Source: Achromobacter xylosoxidans
Lineage (GTDB): Bacteria > Pseudomonadota > Gammaproteobacteria > Burkholderiales > Burkholderiaceae_B
Assembly: GCF_014490035.1 (NCBI RefSeq)
Contig: NZ_CP061008.1
Span: forward strand, 682,001-746,000
DNA length: 64,000 nt
Direction of reading: 5' to 3'
Under the pieces are notes generated by a model. It was not told the origin of the DNA, did no database searches, and saw only the letters and a program-made list of their open reading frames with translations. Positions 48,092 through 56,539 of the stretch are shown here, in pieces; the stretch's first letter is position 1; the number at the start of each line of letters is the position of its first letter. A program made the position numbers and the translations under genes.

Positions 48092-48150
48092 CGCGCTTGA
48101 AGTTCCCTGAGTATTCCACGAATACTCCTGGCGTTCTCGGCAACCAGTCT

Positions 48151-49203
48151 CTAGGCCTCGCTTCCATACTGCTCCATCTTCCACCGCGCCCGCGGCCCCC
48201 GCTGCGTGTATTCGCGCCGGTAATCCGCCGGCGTTACGCCGAACTTGCGCTTGAAGGCGCGGCGAAAGGCTGCGACGTCCAGATAGCCGCAGTCATTGGC
48301 TATGTCCTCCACCGAACGCAGCGTCACTTCCAGCCACATCTGGCTCTTTCTCATCCGTATATCGGTGAGGAATTCATGCGGCGTGATCGCCAAATGCGTC
48401 CGGAAAAGGCGTGCCAAGGTTCTTTCACTGACCGCCGCATGTTGCGCGGCGCCGCCTATCGTCACGGCTTCCTGCGCATGCGCCAACAACCACTGCACGG
48501 CGCGATAGAGCGGGCTGTCCCGGGTGAGGCCGCTGACCTTCTCTATGGGCAGCGTCGACGCGATGATCTGCCGCGTGGGATCGAAGACGAGCTTGTCGCG
48601 CGATGCGCCGGCCAGTCCGGCGATGCCCGTGCGCTCCATCAGTTCAAGCACGCAGTCATAGGCCAATGAAGGCGTTCCGGCCAGCAGGATTCGCTCGCTG
48701 GCCCAGACAATCGGATCGTTGGCGATGGTCAGGTCCGGATGGGTCCGCGCGAAGCCGGACTGGTACGCCCATTGCACCGGCGTCTGCATCTTGTCCAGTA
48801 CGCCTGCCGCCGCAACCAGCCAGACGCCGGTGCCGACCGCGCAGACGTAGCGTTTGTCCGCCACGGCGCTACGGATTTCGTGCAGCACGGCTTCGTTGCT
48901 TGCCACGCTGGCGCGCAGCTGCGGCACCGAGACCGTTTCCAGGGGCGGCACGAAGATGGCGCGCTCCATTGCCGAGTCCGGCGCGCCCGGCGGCATGAAG
49001 CATAGGTGTTCCGCTTCCGCCGATAGGTCCACTTCCGCGCAGCGCCACGTCACCACATGGCCACTCGCTTGCCCGCTGCGGCTGCGGGCAATGCCGTTGG
49101 CGGTGCGGAACGTATCGATCGCGGCATGGATGGGGCCGTTCAATCTGCCGGCTGGCAGCAGCAGTTCCACATGCAGAGGGTAGTTGTCTGGAGCGGCACC
49201 CAT
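48151..49203 (-). CDS. GlxA-family AraC-type transcriptional regulator
   Basis: 350 residues. An N-terminal DJ-1/PfpI-like (class I amidotransferase-like) domain (about 8-195; AVGTGVWLVAAAGVLDK replaces the catalytic Cys elbow with Gly-Thr-Gly) and a C-terminal double HTH_18 domain (about 235-335, ISERTLARLF-type helix and DIANDCGYLDVAAFRRAFKR). It is divergent from the hydrolase/TctC/CoA-transferase run starting at 49296 and is its likely activator. Confidence 0.92.
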   Translation of the reverse strand: MGAAPDNYPLHVELLLPAGRLNGPIHAAIDTFRTANGIARSRSGQASGHVVTWRCAEVDLSAEAEHLCFMPPGAPDSAMERAIFVPPLETVSVPQLRASVASNEAVLHEIRSAVADKRYVCAVGTGVWLVAAAGVLDKMQTPVQWAYQSGFARTHPDLTIANDPIVWASERILLAGTPSLAYDCVLELMERTGIAGLAGASRDKLVFDPTRQIIASTLPIEKVSGLTRDSPLYRAVQWLLAHAQEAVTIGGAAQHAAVSERTLARLFRTHLAITPHEFLTDIRMRKSQMWLEVTLRSVEDIANDCGYLDVAAFRRAFKRKFGVTPADYRREYTQRGPRARWKMEQYGSEA

Positions 49204-49295
49204 GATGTCTGTTTGGAGCGCGGTCTTTCCGCAGAGGATCGAACAAAATCAACACGCAAATATTAGATCAACCGCGTCCTCCAAGGAGCTTATCC

Positions 49296-50081
49296 GTGCC
49301 CTATGCAACCGCGTCCGACGACACCCGCATCTACTACGAAACCTATGGCGAGGGCGCACCCGTCCTGTTCATCCATGGCGGCGGCGGCAACACCATCTGC
49401 TGGTATCAGCAGGTGCCTTTCTTCGCCCGGAAGTACAAGGTCATCGTGATGGACTTGAGGGGCTTCAAGAACTCTCCCTGCGCGCCGGAACGCAACCATC
49501 CGCGGCATTACCCCGCAGACGTGCTGGCCATACTGGACCAGGAAGGCATAAGCAACGTGAACCTAGTGTGCCAGTCGCTGGGCGCATGGGCCGGCCTGCC
49601 GCTGGCCGTGCAGCACCCAGGGCGCGTCCAGACGCTGTTCATCAGCGGCTCGCCGACGCCGGCCTATTCGCCCGAGACCTGGGAAATCCTGCGCAAGGCC
49701 GGCAAGACCTTCGATGATGGCCGCCATGACCTGCGCAGCAAGAGCATCGGCTGGAACCGCAAGAACGTCGAGGCCCGGCCCGAGATGCTGCACCTGTACG
49801 GCTGCATCAAGGCGCTCAACCCCAAGGGTTTCCTGGCGCTGACCATGCAGGCCGACGACGTCAAGATCCATCCCGCCGAGTTCGAGGGCTACCGCGTACC
49901 CACTTTGATGACCGGTGGCTGCCACGACGATTTCCTGACTCCGGAAAGCCACCATCTGGTCGCGAAGCTGTTGCCTGGCAGCAGCAAATACACCTTTGAA
50001 GGCTCAGGCCACTCTCCTTACTTCGAAACGCCGGACGAATTCAATCGCGTGGTGCTCGAGTTCCTGGACGCACACAACTAG
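49296..50081 (+). CDS. Alpha/beta-hydrolase
   Basis: 261 residues with a GTG start at 49296 (AAGGAG seven bases upstream). Oxyanion region FIHGGGGN at 25-32; nucleophile elbow Cys92-Gln-Ser94-Leu-Gly96, with Cys where Gly usually stands; acid Asp211 or Asp212 (GGCHDDFLTP); His239 (GSGHSPYFE). It probably hydrolyses an ester or ring-cleavage product that feeds the following acid-catabolic genes. The first gene of the run; a TctC gene follows 27 bases later. Confidence 0.9.
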   Translation: MPYATASDDTRIYYETYGEGAPVLFIHGGGGNTICWYQQVPFFARKYKVIVMDLRGFKNSPCAPERNHPRHYPADVLAILDQEGISNVNLVCQSLGAWAGLPLAVQHPGRVQTLFISGSPTPAYSPETWEILRKAGKTFDDGRHDLRSKSIGWNRKNVEARPEMLHLYGCIKALNPKGFLALTMQADDVKIHPAEFEGYRVPTLMTGGCHDDFLTPESHHLVAKLLPGSSKYTFEGSGHSPYFETPDEFNRVVLEFLDAHN

Positions 50082-50108
50082 TTCCTGATCCTGCAAGAAG
50101 GAGACAAC

Positions 50109-51092
50109 ATGGCTGCCATCAAGAAAACACTGGGATTCGGGCTGGCTGGCGTCATGGCGCTGGCCAGCGTCGCCGCCATGGCGCAAACCGGTTATCCGAA
50201 CCGGCCCATCCGCTGGATCGTTCCCTCGCCGGCCGGCGCGCCTATCGACGCCATCGGACGCAAGCTGGGCGAACTCATGTCCGCGCGGCTCGGCGCGTCC
50301 ATCGTGATAGAAAACAAACCCGGCGCCGGCAGCACCATCGGCGCTACGGAAGTCGCGCGGGCCAAGCCCGACGGCTACACCTTGATGCTGAGCGTGGGCG
50401 ACGCGCTCATTTCTTCGGTCGTGACCATGAAGGTGCCTTATGACCCGCATCGCGACTTCACGTTGATCAGCAAGATTGCCGCATCAGGTCCTGTGCTCAT
50501 CGCGAACAAGTCCATGCCGGCCGGCGACCTGGCCGGGGCGGTCAAGGAGGCCCAGGCGGCGCAGGTCCCTCTGGCCTATGGGTCATATGGCCCGGGCTCA
50601 TACCCGCAACTGATCATGGAGAGCCTGGCCAGGCAGTCTACGGTGAAGTTCATCGAAGTCCCCTACAAGGGCTCGCCGCCGGCGATGACCGATCTGCTGG
50701 GCGGACAACTGGCGTTTACCTTCACGTCCACCAGCATTGCGGCGCCCATGATCGCGGACGGCAAGGTCAAGGCCATCGCCGTCATCGGCGACAGGCGTTC
50801 GGCGCTGCTGCCTGAGGTCCAGACCTTCGCCGAAGCGGGATACGACGCCTTCATATTCAAGAACAAGGCGTGGGTCGGCCTGAGCGGCCCTGCCGGCATG
50901 TCTGCGGACGTTGTGCAGAAGCTTGCGGCGGCGGCCCAGCAGGTGGTGAGGGATCCAGAGTTCGGCAAGTATCTGGAGAACATCGGCTTCGACGCCGTGG
51001 GCAATACGCCAGAGGAGTTCCTGAAGGAGTATCGGGAGGAGTATTCGGTTGTGCCGGGGCTGATCAAGGAGTTGGGCGTGGCGGCGCATTGA
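50109..51092 (+). CDS. TctC/Bug-family periplasmic solute-binding receptor
   Basis: 327 residues, GAAGGAGACAAC just before the ATG. Signal peptide about 1-24 (ends AAMAQT), mature YPNRPIRWIVPSPAGAPID, VIENKPGAGSTIG. The GAPID segment replaces the more common GGGSD after the first strand, so the carboxylate site may differ. It lies between the hydrolase and a second TctC gene. Confidence 0.94.
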   Translation: MAAIKKTLGFGLAGVMALASVAAMAQTGYPNRPIRWIVPSPAGAPIDAIGRKLGELMSARLGASIVIENKPGAGSTIGATEVARAKPDGYTLMLSVGDALISSVVTMKVPYDPHRDFTLISKIAASGPVLIANKSMPAGDLAGAVKEAQAAQVPLAYGSYGPGSYPQLIMESLARQSTVKFIEVPYKGSPPAMTDLLGGQLAFTFTSTSIAAPMIADGKVKAIAVIGDRRSALLPEVQTFAEAGYDAFIFKNKAWVGLSGPAGMSADVVQKLAAAAQQVVRDPEFGKYLENIGFDAVGNTPEEFLKEYREEYSVVPGLIKELGVAAH

Positions 51093-51133
51093 TCAGCGGG
51101 CTTATTTGATGGCGGGTAGATATCGGTGGACCC

Positions 51134-51152
51134 TGATATTCATTCGATATCA
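51134..51152. promoter_or_regulatory. Inverted repeat upstream of the second TctC gene
   Basis: TGATAT-N7-ATATCA in a locally AT-rich 176-base gap. It may be an operator or part of a separate promoter for the 51269-56482 genes. Confidence 0.35.
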
Positions 51153-51268
51153 ATTCTCAAATTCTTAATATTAGACAGCCCTGCGAAGCACGCCTAAAGT
51201 CATCCGCTGGACCATACGGCCAGGACCGCCGCCTAGAGCGGCCGGCCATCCACGCAAAGGAGACTTCC

Positions 51269-52249
51269 ATGCAGCACCGCAGACAAATGCTGACGGCCAT
51301 GTTGGCCGTGGCCTTGCTCGGCGCCGCCGGCCATCAGCCCGTCGCGCACGCCGAGACCTTCCCGTCCCGGCCGATCAAGTTCGTCGTGCCGTTCGGCCCG
51401 GGCAGCGGCACCGATACGTCGGCCCGCTATTTCGCCCGCCAGCTGCAGGAACTGACCGGGCAACCGGTGGTGGTGGAGAACAAGCCGGGCGCCAATGGCT
51501 TCATCGCGGTGAAGAACGTGCTGTCGGCGCCGGCGGATGGCTACACGGTGTTCATCGGCAGCAATTCGACGCTGGCGGTCAATGCGGCGTTGTTCAAGGC
51601 GCTGCCGTACGACCCGGTCAAGGATTTCGCGCCGCTGACCATGATGATGCGTTCGCCCGCCATGCTGGCCGTCAGTCCGCAGGCGCCGTACGGTACCCTG
51701 AAGGATCTGATCGCCTACGCCCAGGCCAATCCCGGCAAGGTGAACTTCGGCGCCGGTTCGGCTGGCTATCAGCTGATGGGCGAATTACTGAACGACAGCG
51801 CCGGCCTGAAGACGGTACATGTGCCGTTCAAGGGCGCCGGCGACGCCATCATGGCTGTGGCCGGGGGCACGGTGGACTACACGTTCGCCGAGGTGACAGC
51901 GGTGCAGGAACTGGCCAAGGACGGCCGCGTGAAGGTGGTGGCGGTGGCGTCGGACCAGCGTGTCGGGACTTCACCCGACGTGCCGACCGCGACCGAGGCC
52001 GGCCTGCCAGGATTCGAAGCCTATACCTGGGTTGGCGCGATGGTCAGCGCCAAGACCCCGGCTGAACAGACCGGGCGCCTGGCCGAGCTGTTCACGCGCA
52101 TATCCAAAATGCCCGAAACCCGTGCCTTCTATGAACGCCTGGGCGCCACGCCGATGACGGGCGGACCCGCGCAGATGCGCGAATTCCAGCAGAAGGAAAT
52201 CGCGCTGTGGCAGCGCATCGTCAAGAAGGCGAACGTTCCCCAACAATGA
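51269..52249 (+). CDS. TctC/Bug-family periplasmic solute-binding receptor
   Basis: 326 residues, AAAGGAGACTTCC before the ATG. Signal peptide about 1-28 (ends VAHAE), mature FPSRPIKFVVPFGPGSGTD, VVENKPGANGFIA. It is followed 14 bases later by a CoA-transferase, so it probably captures the acid that is then activated to a CoA ester. Confidence 0.94.
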   Translation: MQHRRQMLTAMLAVALLGAAGHQPVAHAETFPSRPIKFVVPFGPGSGTDTSARYFARQLQELTGQPVVVENKPGANGFIAVKNVLSAPADGYTVFIGSNSTLAVNAALFKALPYDPVKDFAPLTMMMRSPAMLAVSPQAPYGTLKDLIAYAQANPGKVNFGAGSAGYQLMGELLNDSAGLKTVHVPFKGAGDAIMAVAGGTVDYTFAEVTAVQELAKDGRVKVVAVASDQRVGTSPDVPTATEAGLPGFEAYTWVGAMVSAKTPAEQTGRLAELFTRISKMPETRAFYERLGATPMTGGPAQMREFQQKEIALWQRIVKKANVPQQ

Positions 52250-52263
52250 AGGAAGAGGCGAGC

Positions 52264-53493
52264 ATGACGTCGCAAGCCCTGCAGAATGTGAAGGTGCTCG
52301 ATCTGTCGCGCGTGCTGGCCGGCCCCTGGGCCGCCCAGACGCTGGGCGACCTGGGCGCGGAAGTGATCAAGGTGGAGCGGCCGGGTACGGGCGACGATAC
52401 CCGCGCCTGGGGGCCGCCTTACGTGACCGATCCGGCGGGGCAGCCCACGGGCGAGTCCGCCTACTACATGTGCGCCAACCGCAACAAGCAGTCGGTCAGC
52501 ATCGATTTCACCAAGCCCGAGGGGCAGGAACTGGTGCGGCAGCTGGCGCAGCAATGCGACGTGTTGATCGAGAACTTCAAGACCGGCGGGCTTGCGCAAT
52601 ACGGCCTGGACTATGCCTCGCTGAGCGAGCTGAATCCCAGGCTGGTGTACTGCTCGGTCACCGGCTTTGGCCAGGATGGCCCGTATGCGCACCGGGCCGG
52701 CTACGACTTCCTGATCCAGGGCATGGGCGGCCTGATGAGCATCACGGGCCACCCCGATGGCACGCCCGGAGGCGGTCCCATGAAAGTGGGCGTGGCGCTG
52801 ACCGACATCCTGACGGGACTGTATGCCAGCACCGCCATCCTGGCCGCGTTGCAGGCGCGCGCGCACACCGGGCGCGGCCAGCATATCGATCTGGCCTTGC
52901 TGGACGTGGGCGTCGCCTGCCTGGGCAATCAGGCGATGAACTATCTGTATGGGCAGCAGGCGCCGCGCCGCATGGGCAATGCGCATCCGAATACGTTGCC
53001 GTATCAGGACTTTCCGACGGCGGACGGACACATGATCCTGGCTGTCGGCAACGATGGGCAATTCGCCCGGCTGTGCGCCGCCATAGAGCGGCCGCAATGG
53101 GCCGAGGACGAGCGCTTTGCGCGCAATGCGGCGCGGATCGCACATCGCGACGAACTGATCGATGGCTTGCGCGCCATCACCGTCACCCGCAGCACGCGCG
53201 ACTGGGTGGCGCTGCTGGAGCAGCACGGCGTGCCTTGCGGACCCATCAACACCGTCGCGGACGTGTTCGAGGATCCGCAGGTCCAGGCGCGCGGCCTGCG
53301 CATGAGCATGCAGCACCCGCAGGCGGGCGAAGTGCCGCTGGTCGCCAGCCCCATCCGCCTGTCGGATACGCCGGTCAGCTACCGCCACGCGCCGCCGCAG
53401 CTGGGCCAACATACCGACGCCGTCCTGGCCCGCCTGCTGGGCCTGAGCGCGGATACCCTGCACACGCATCGAATCAATGGAGTCCTGGGATGA
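52264..53493 (+). CDS. CaiB/BaiF (class III) CoA-transferase
   Basis: 409 residues from the ATG at 52264 (GAGG six bases upstream); an ATG at 52246 overlapping the TctC stop is the alternative. The start VLDLSRVLAGPWAAQTLGDL is diagnostic; catalytic Asp lies in the HIDLALLDVGVA region (about 205-215). Transfers CoA between acids, here probably to the imported substrate. It overlaps the next gene by four bases (ATGA). Confidence 0.95.
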   Translation: MTSQALQNVKVLDLSRVLAGPWAAQTLGDLGAEVIKVERPGTGDDTRAWGPPYVTDPAGQPTGESAYYMCANRNKQSVSIDFTKPEGQELVRQLAQQCDVLIENFKTGGLAQYGLDYASLSELNPRLVYCSVTGFGQDGPYAHRAGYDFLIQGMGGLMSITGHPDGTPGGGPMKVGVALTDILTGLYASTAILAALQARAHTGRGQHIDLALLDVGVACLGNQAMNYLYGQQAPRRMGNAHPNTLPYQDFPTADGHMILAVGNDGQFARLCAAIERPQWAEDERFARNAARIAHRDELIDGLRAITVTRSTRDWVALLEQHGVPCGPINTVADVFEDPQVQARGLRMSMQHPQAGEVPLVASPIRLSDTPVSYRHAPPQLGQHTDAVLARLLGLSADTLHTHRINGVLG

Positions 53494-54653
53494 GCAGTCT
53501 GAATTCACTGGCGTTGCCGCTGACGCGCATTCCTCCCGAAGACGAGGCCCTGCGCCCCGCCGTCCGCGCCTTCCTGCAGGAAGCGGTGCGCGACATGCCG
53601 GCGCATGTCCGGGCGCGCTCCTGGGGCGGCTACGACACCGCGTTCAGCCGCCGCGTGGGCGAACGCGGCTGGATCGGCCTGACCCTGCCGCGCGAGTATG
53701 GCGGCGGCGGACGCAGCGCATTCGCGCGCTATGTGTTGGTGGAAGAATTCCTTAATGCCGGCGCGCCGGTCGGGTCGCACTGGATTGCCGACCGGCAGAG
53801 CGCGCCGCTCATCCTCAAGTACGGCACGGAAGCGCAGAAGCGCTTCCACGTTCCCCGCATCTGCCGCGGCGAGTCGTTCTTCTGCATAGGCATGAGCGAA
53901 CCCAACTCGGGCTCGGACCTGGCCAGCGTGCGCACGCGCGCGGTGCCAAACGACCGCGGCTGGTTGCTCAACGGCCAGAAGATCTGGACCACCAATGCCC
54001 ATCACTGCCAATACATGATTGCGCTGGTGCGCACCTCGGGCGGACCGGAGGATCGCCACAAGGGCCTGTCGCAAGTGATCGTCGACCTGTCCCTGCCCGG
54101 CGTGACGGTGCGGCCGATCGAGGACCTGTCGGGCGACAGCCACTTCTGCGAAGTGTTCTTCGACAATGTGCAGCTGGACGCTGATGCGCTGGTGGGCGAC
54201 GAGGGGCAGGGCTGGGAACAGGTCACCGCCGAGCTGGCGTTCGAACGCAGCGGTCCGGAACGGCTGTACTCCAGCATCGTGCTGTTCGATCAATGGCTGG
54301 ACTATGCGCGCCAGCCGGCCAATCGCACGCCCTCGGCCCAGCGGCTGGCCGGCAAGGTGCTGGGCCAACTGACGCCGCTGCGGGCCATGTCGGTATCGGT
54401 GCAGGAGAAGCTGACGCGCGGCGCCAGCCCCATCGTGGAGGCGGCGCTGGTCAAGGAGCTGGGCACCACGCTGGAACAGATGATCCCTGCCTGGATCGCG
54501 GAAGACCTGTATTCGCGCGAGGCCGAGGACATTCCGGTGGAATTGCTGATGACTTTGAAATACGTGACGGAGGCTTCGCCTTCGTTTTCCCTGCGGGGCG
54601 GCACCCGCGAGATTCTGCGCGGCATGATCGCGCGCGGCCTGGGCCTGCGTTGA
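53490..54653 (+). CDS. Acyl-CoA dehydrogenase, large subunit-like
   Basis: 387 residues from the ATG at 53490, overlapping the CoA-transferase stop. ACAD domains with CIGMSEPNSGSDLAS and a C-terminal GGTREILRGMIARGL motif lacking the YEGT-type catalytic Glu. This pattern is typical of one chain of heteromeric (alpha2beta2) acyl-CoA dehydrogenases such as mycobacterial FadE28-FadE29. The next gene, 11 bases on, encodes a shorter ACAD-like partner. Confidence 0.92.
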   Translation: MSSLNSLALPLTRIPPEDEALRPAVRAFLQEAVRDMPAHVRARSWGGYDTAFSRRVGERGWIGLTLPREYGGGGRSAFARYVLVEEFLNAGAPVGSHWIADRQSAPLILKYGTEAQKRFHVPRICRGESFFCIGMSEPNSGSDLASVRTRAVPNDRGWLLNGQKIWTTNAHHCQYMIALVRTSGGPEDRHKGLSQVIVDLSLPGVTVRPIEDLSGDSHFCEVFFDNVQLDADALVGDEGQGWEQVTAELAFERSGPERLYSSIVLFDQWLDYARQPANRTPSAQRLAGKVLGQLTPLRAMSVSVQEKLTRGASPIVEAALVKELGTTLEQMIPAWIAEDLYSREAEDIPVELLMTLKYVTEASPSFSLRGGTREILRGMIARGLGLR

Positions 54654-54664
54654 AGGAGCATGAC

Positions 54665-55672
54665 ATGAGCGACAACGATCTGTACGCCGATGCCGCGCGC
54701 CAGGTGCTGGCGGACCATTGCACGCCGCAGGCGGTGCGCGATATCGAAGCAGGCGGCGACGCCGCTGGCAGGCTCTGGCAACAGCTGGAGGATGCTGGCC
54801 TGGCCGACGCGCTGGTCGGCGAGGAAGAGGGCGGCTCCGGGCTGAGCCTGGACCAAGTATTCGGCGTGTTGGAGCAATGCGGCGCCCACGCGCTGCCCTT
54901 GTTGCTGGGCGAAACCATGATCGGGCGCGCGCTGCTGCCGGCGGCGCTGCGGCCGGCTGGCAGCATTGCTTTGGCACGCGGCGTGCAACAGGCGGATGGC
55001 GCCTGGCATTGCGCGCTGGTGCGCGGCGGCGCGGTGGCTGACAGCGTGCTGGTGCAGACGGGTGATGCCTGGCGCCTGCTGGACGCCGCGCAGGCTCGCA
55101 AGCAGCCGCAAGCGCTGGCATTGGACGCCGCCATGCGCTGGACGCCGGCGCAGGTCGCGACGGCGCCGCAGGCGCCGATGGATGCGGCCATCGACGTGCG
55201 CACCGTGCAGGCCAGCGTGGTCGCGCCGCAGATGGCGGGCGCGCTGGGCAGCGTGCTGGAGCGCACCCTGCAATATGCCAATGAGCGCCAGCAGTTCGGC
55301 CGGCCCATCGGCAAGTTCCAGGCCATCCAGCATCAGCTGGCCGTCATGAGCGAACACGTCTGCGCTGCCCGCATGGCGGCGCAGGTCGGCTGCCATGCCG
55401 GCGGCGTGGCGCCGGACCGGCTGCGGGTGGCGGTCGCCAAGGCGCGCTGCAGCGAGGCGGCGCTGGTGGTGTCCGAGCTTGCGCACGCCGTACATGGCGC
55501 GATCGGCTTCACGGAAGAATACGACTTGCAGCTCTACACGCGCCGCTTGCATGCCTGGCGTCAGACCGCGGGCAGCGAGGCCTACTGGCAGGACGTGGCG
55601 GGCGCGGCGCTGTTCGCGCACGCAGGGCCAACCCTGGACCTGGTGCGCACGATTACCGACGTCCCGGCGTAA
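54665..55672 (+). CDS. Acyl-CoA dehydrogenase, partner subunit-like
   Basis: 335 residues, shorter than standard ACADs (about 380), with a reduced middle domain. C-terminal HAVHGAIGFTEEYDLQLYTRR matches the second chain of heteromeric ACADs, where a Glu in the FTxEYDL region is the probable base. Together with the preceding gene it likely forms one enzyme oxidising a bulky or branched acyl-CoA. The pairing is inferred. Confidence 0.88.
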   Translation: MSDNDLYADAARQVLADHCTPQAVRDIEAGGDAAGRLWQQLEDAGLADALVGEEEGGSGLSLDQVFGVLEQCGAHALPLLLGETMIGRALLPAALRPAGSIALARGVQQADGAWHCALVRGGAVADSVLVQTGDAWRLLDAAQARKQPQALALDAAMRWTPAQVATAPQAPMDAAIDVRTVQASVVAPQMAGALGSVLERTLQYANERQQFGRPIGKFQAIQHQLAVMSEHVCAARMAAQVGCHAGGVAPDRLRVAVAKARCSEAALVVSELAHAVHGAIGFTEEYDLQLYTRRLHAWRQTAGSEAYWQDVAGAALFAHAGPTLDLVRTITDVPA

Positions 55673-55696
55673 GCCTGGCTTTCAGGAGACACTTGC

Positions 55697-56482
55697 ATGG
55701 CTTTTCTGCAAATAGAGCGCGACGGCGGCATTGTCGTCGCCACCATGAATCAGCCGGAGACACGCAATGCGCTGACCGGCAACACCGCCATCGAAGAGAT
55801 CGTGCAGTTGTGCGCGGACATCCGCCAGGACGCCGGCGTGAAGGTGCTGATCCTGACCGCCGCCGGGCCGATCTTCAGCTCGGGCGGCAACGTCAAGGAC
55901 ATGCGCCGCTTTTTCGATGATGCACTGACCCCCGAGCGCATCTGCGAGGAGTACCGGCAGGGCATCCAGCGTATTCCGCTTGCGCTGCATGGCCTGGACG
56001 TGCCCGTCATCTGCGCGGTCAATGGCCCGGCCATCGGCGCCGGCCTGGACATCGCTTGCATGTGCGACATCCGCATCGCGGCCGACACGGCCACGTTTGC
56101 CGAGAGCTTCGTGCGCGTGGGCATCGTGCCCGGCGACGGCGGCGCGTGGCTGCTGCCGCGCGCGGTGGGCATGGCCCGCGCCAGCGAAATGGCTTACACG
56201 GGCGAGGCCATCAGCGCGCAGGATGCGCTGGCCTGGGGCCTGGTCAGCCGGGTGGTTCCAGCCGCGGATCTGCTGCCCACCGCCAGGACGCTGGCCGCGA
56301 AGATCGCCGCCAATCCCGGCGGCGTCATGCGCATGACCAAGCGCCTGCTGCGCGAAGGCCAGCACAGCAGCCTGGCGTCCTTGCTGGAGCTGTCGGCCAG
56401 TTACCAGGCCCTGGCCCACAAGACCGCCGAACACCGCGAGGCGGTCACCGCATTCATCGAGAAGCGCGCGCCGAAGTTCTGA
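55697..56482 (+). CDS. Enoyl-CoA hydratase/isomerase (crotonase) family protein
   Basis: 261 residues, CAGGAGACACTTGC before the ATG. Crotonase oxyanion motifs: SSGGNVKDM (about 63-71) and NGPAIGAGLDIACMCDIRIA (in 110-130); GIVPGDGGAWLLPRAVG follows. Hydrates or isomerises the enoyl-CoA made by the upstream dehydrogenase. It ends the run and is convergent with the M20 gene (57-base gap). Confidence 0.93.
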   Translation: MAFLQIERDGGIVVATMNQPETRNALTGNTAIEEIVQLCADIRQDAGVKVLILTAAGPIFSSGGNVKDMRRFFDDALTPERICEEYRQGIQRIPLALHGLDVPVICAVNGPAIGAGLDIACMCDIRIAADTATFAESFVRVGIVPGDGGAWLLPRAVGMARASEMAYTGEAISAQDALAWGLVSRVVPAADLLPTARTLAAKIAANPGGVMRMTKRLLREGQHSSLASLLELSASYQALAHKTAEHREAVTAFIEKRAPKF

Positions 56483-56539
56483 AGGGCGGCGCTGCCGATG
56501 CGTTGGCGCGTCGGCAGCGTCGGATTCGATCCTCGCTGC

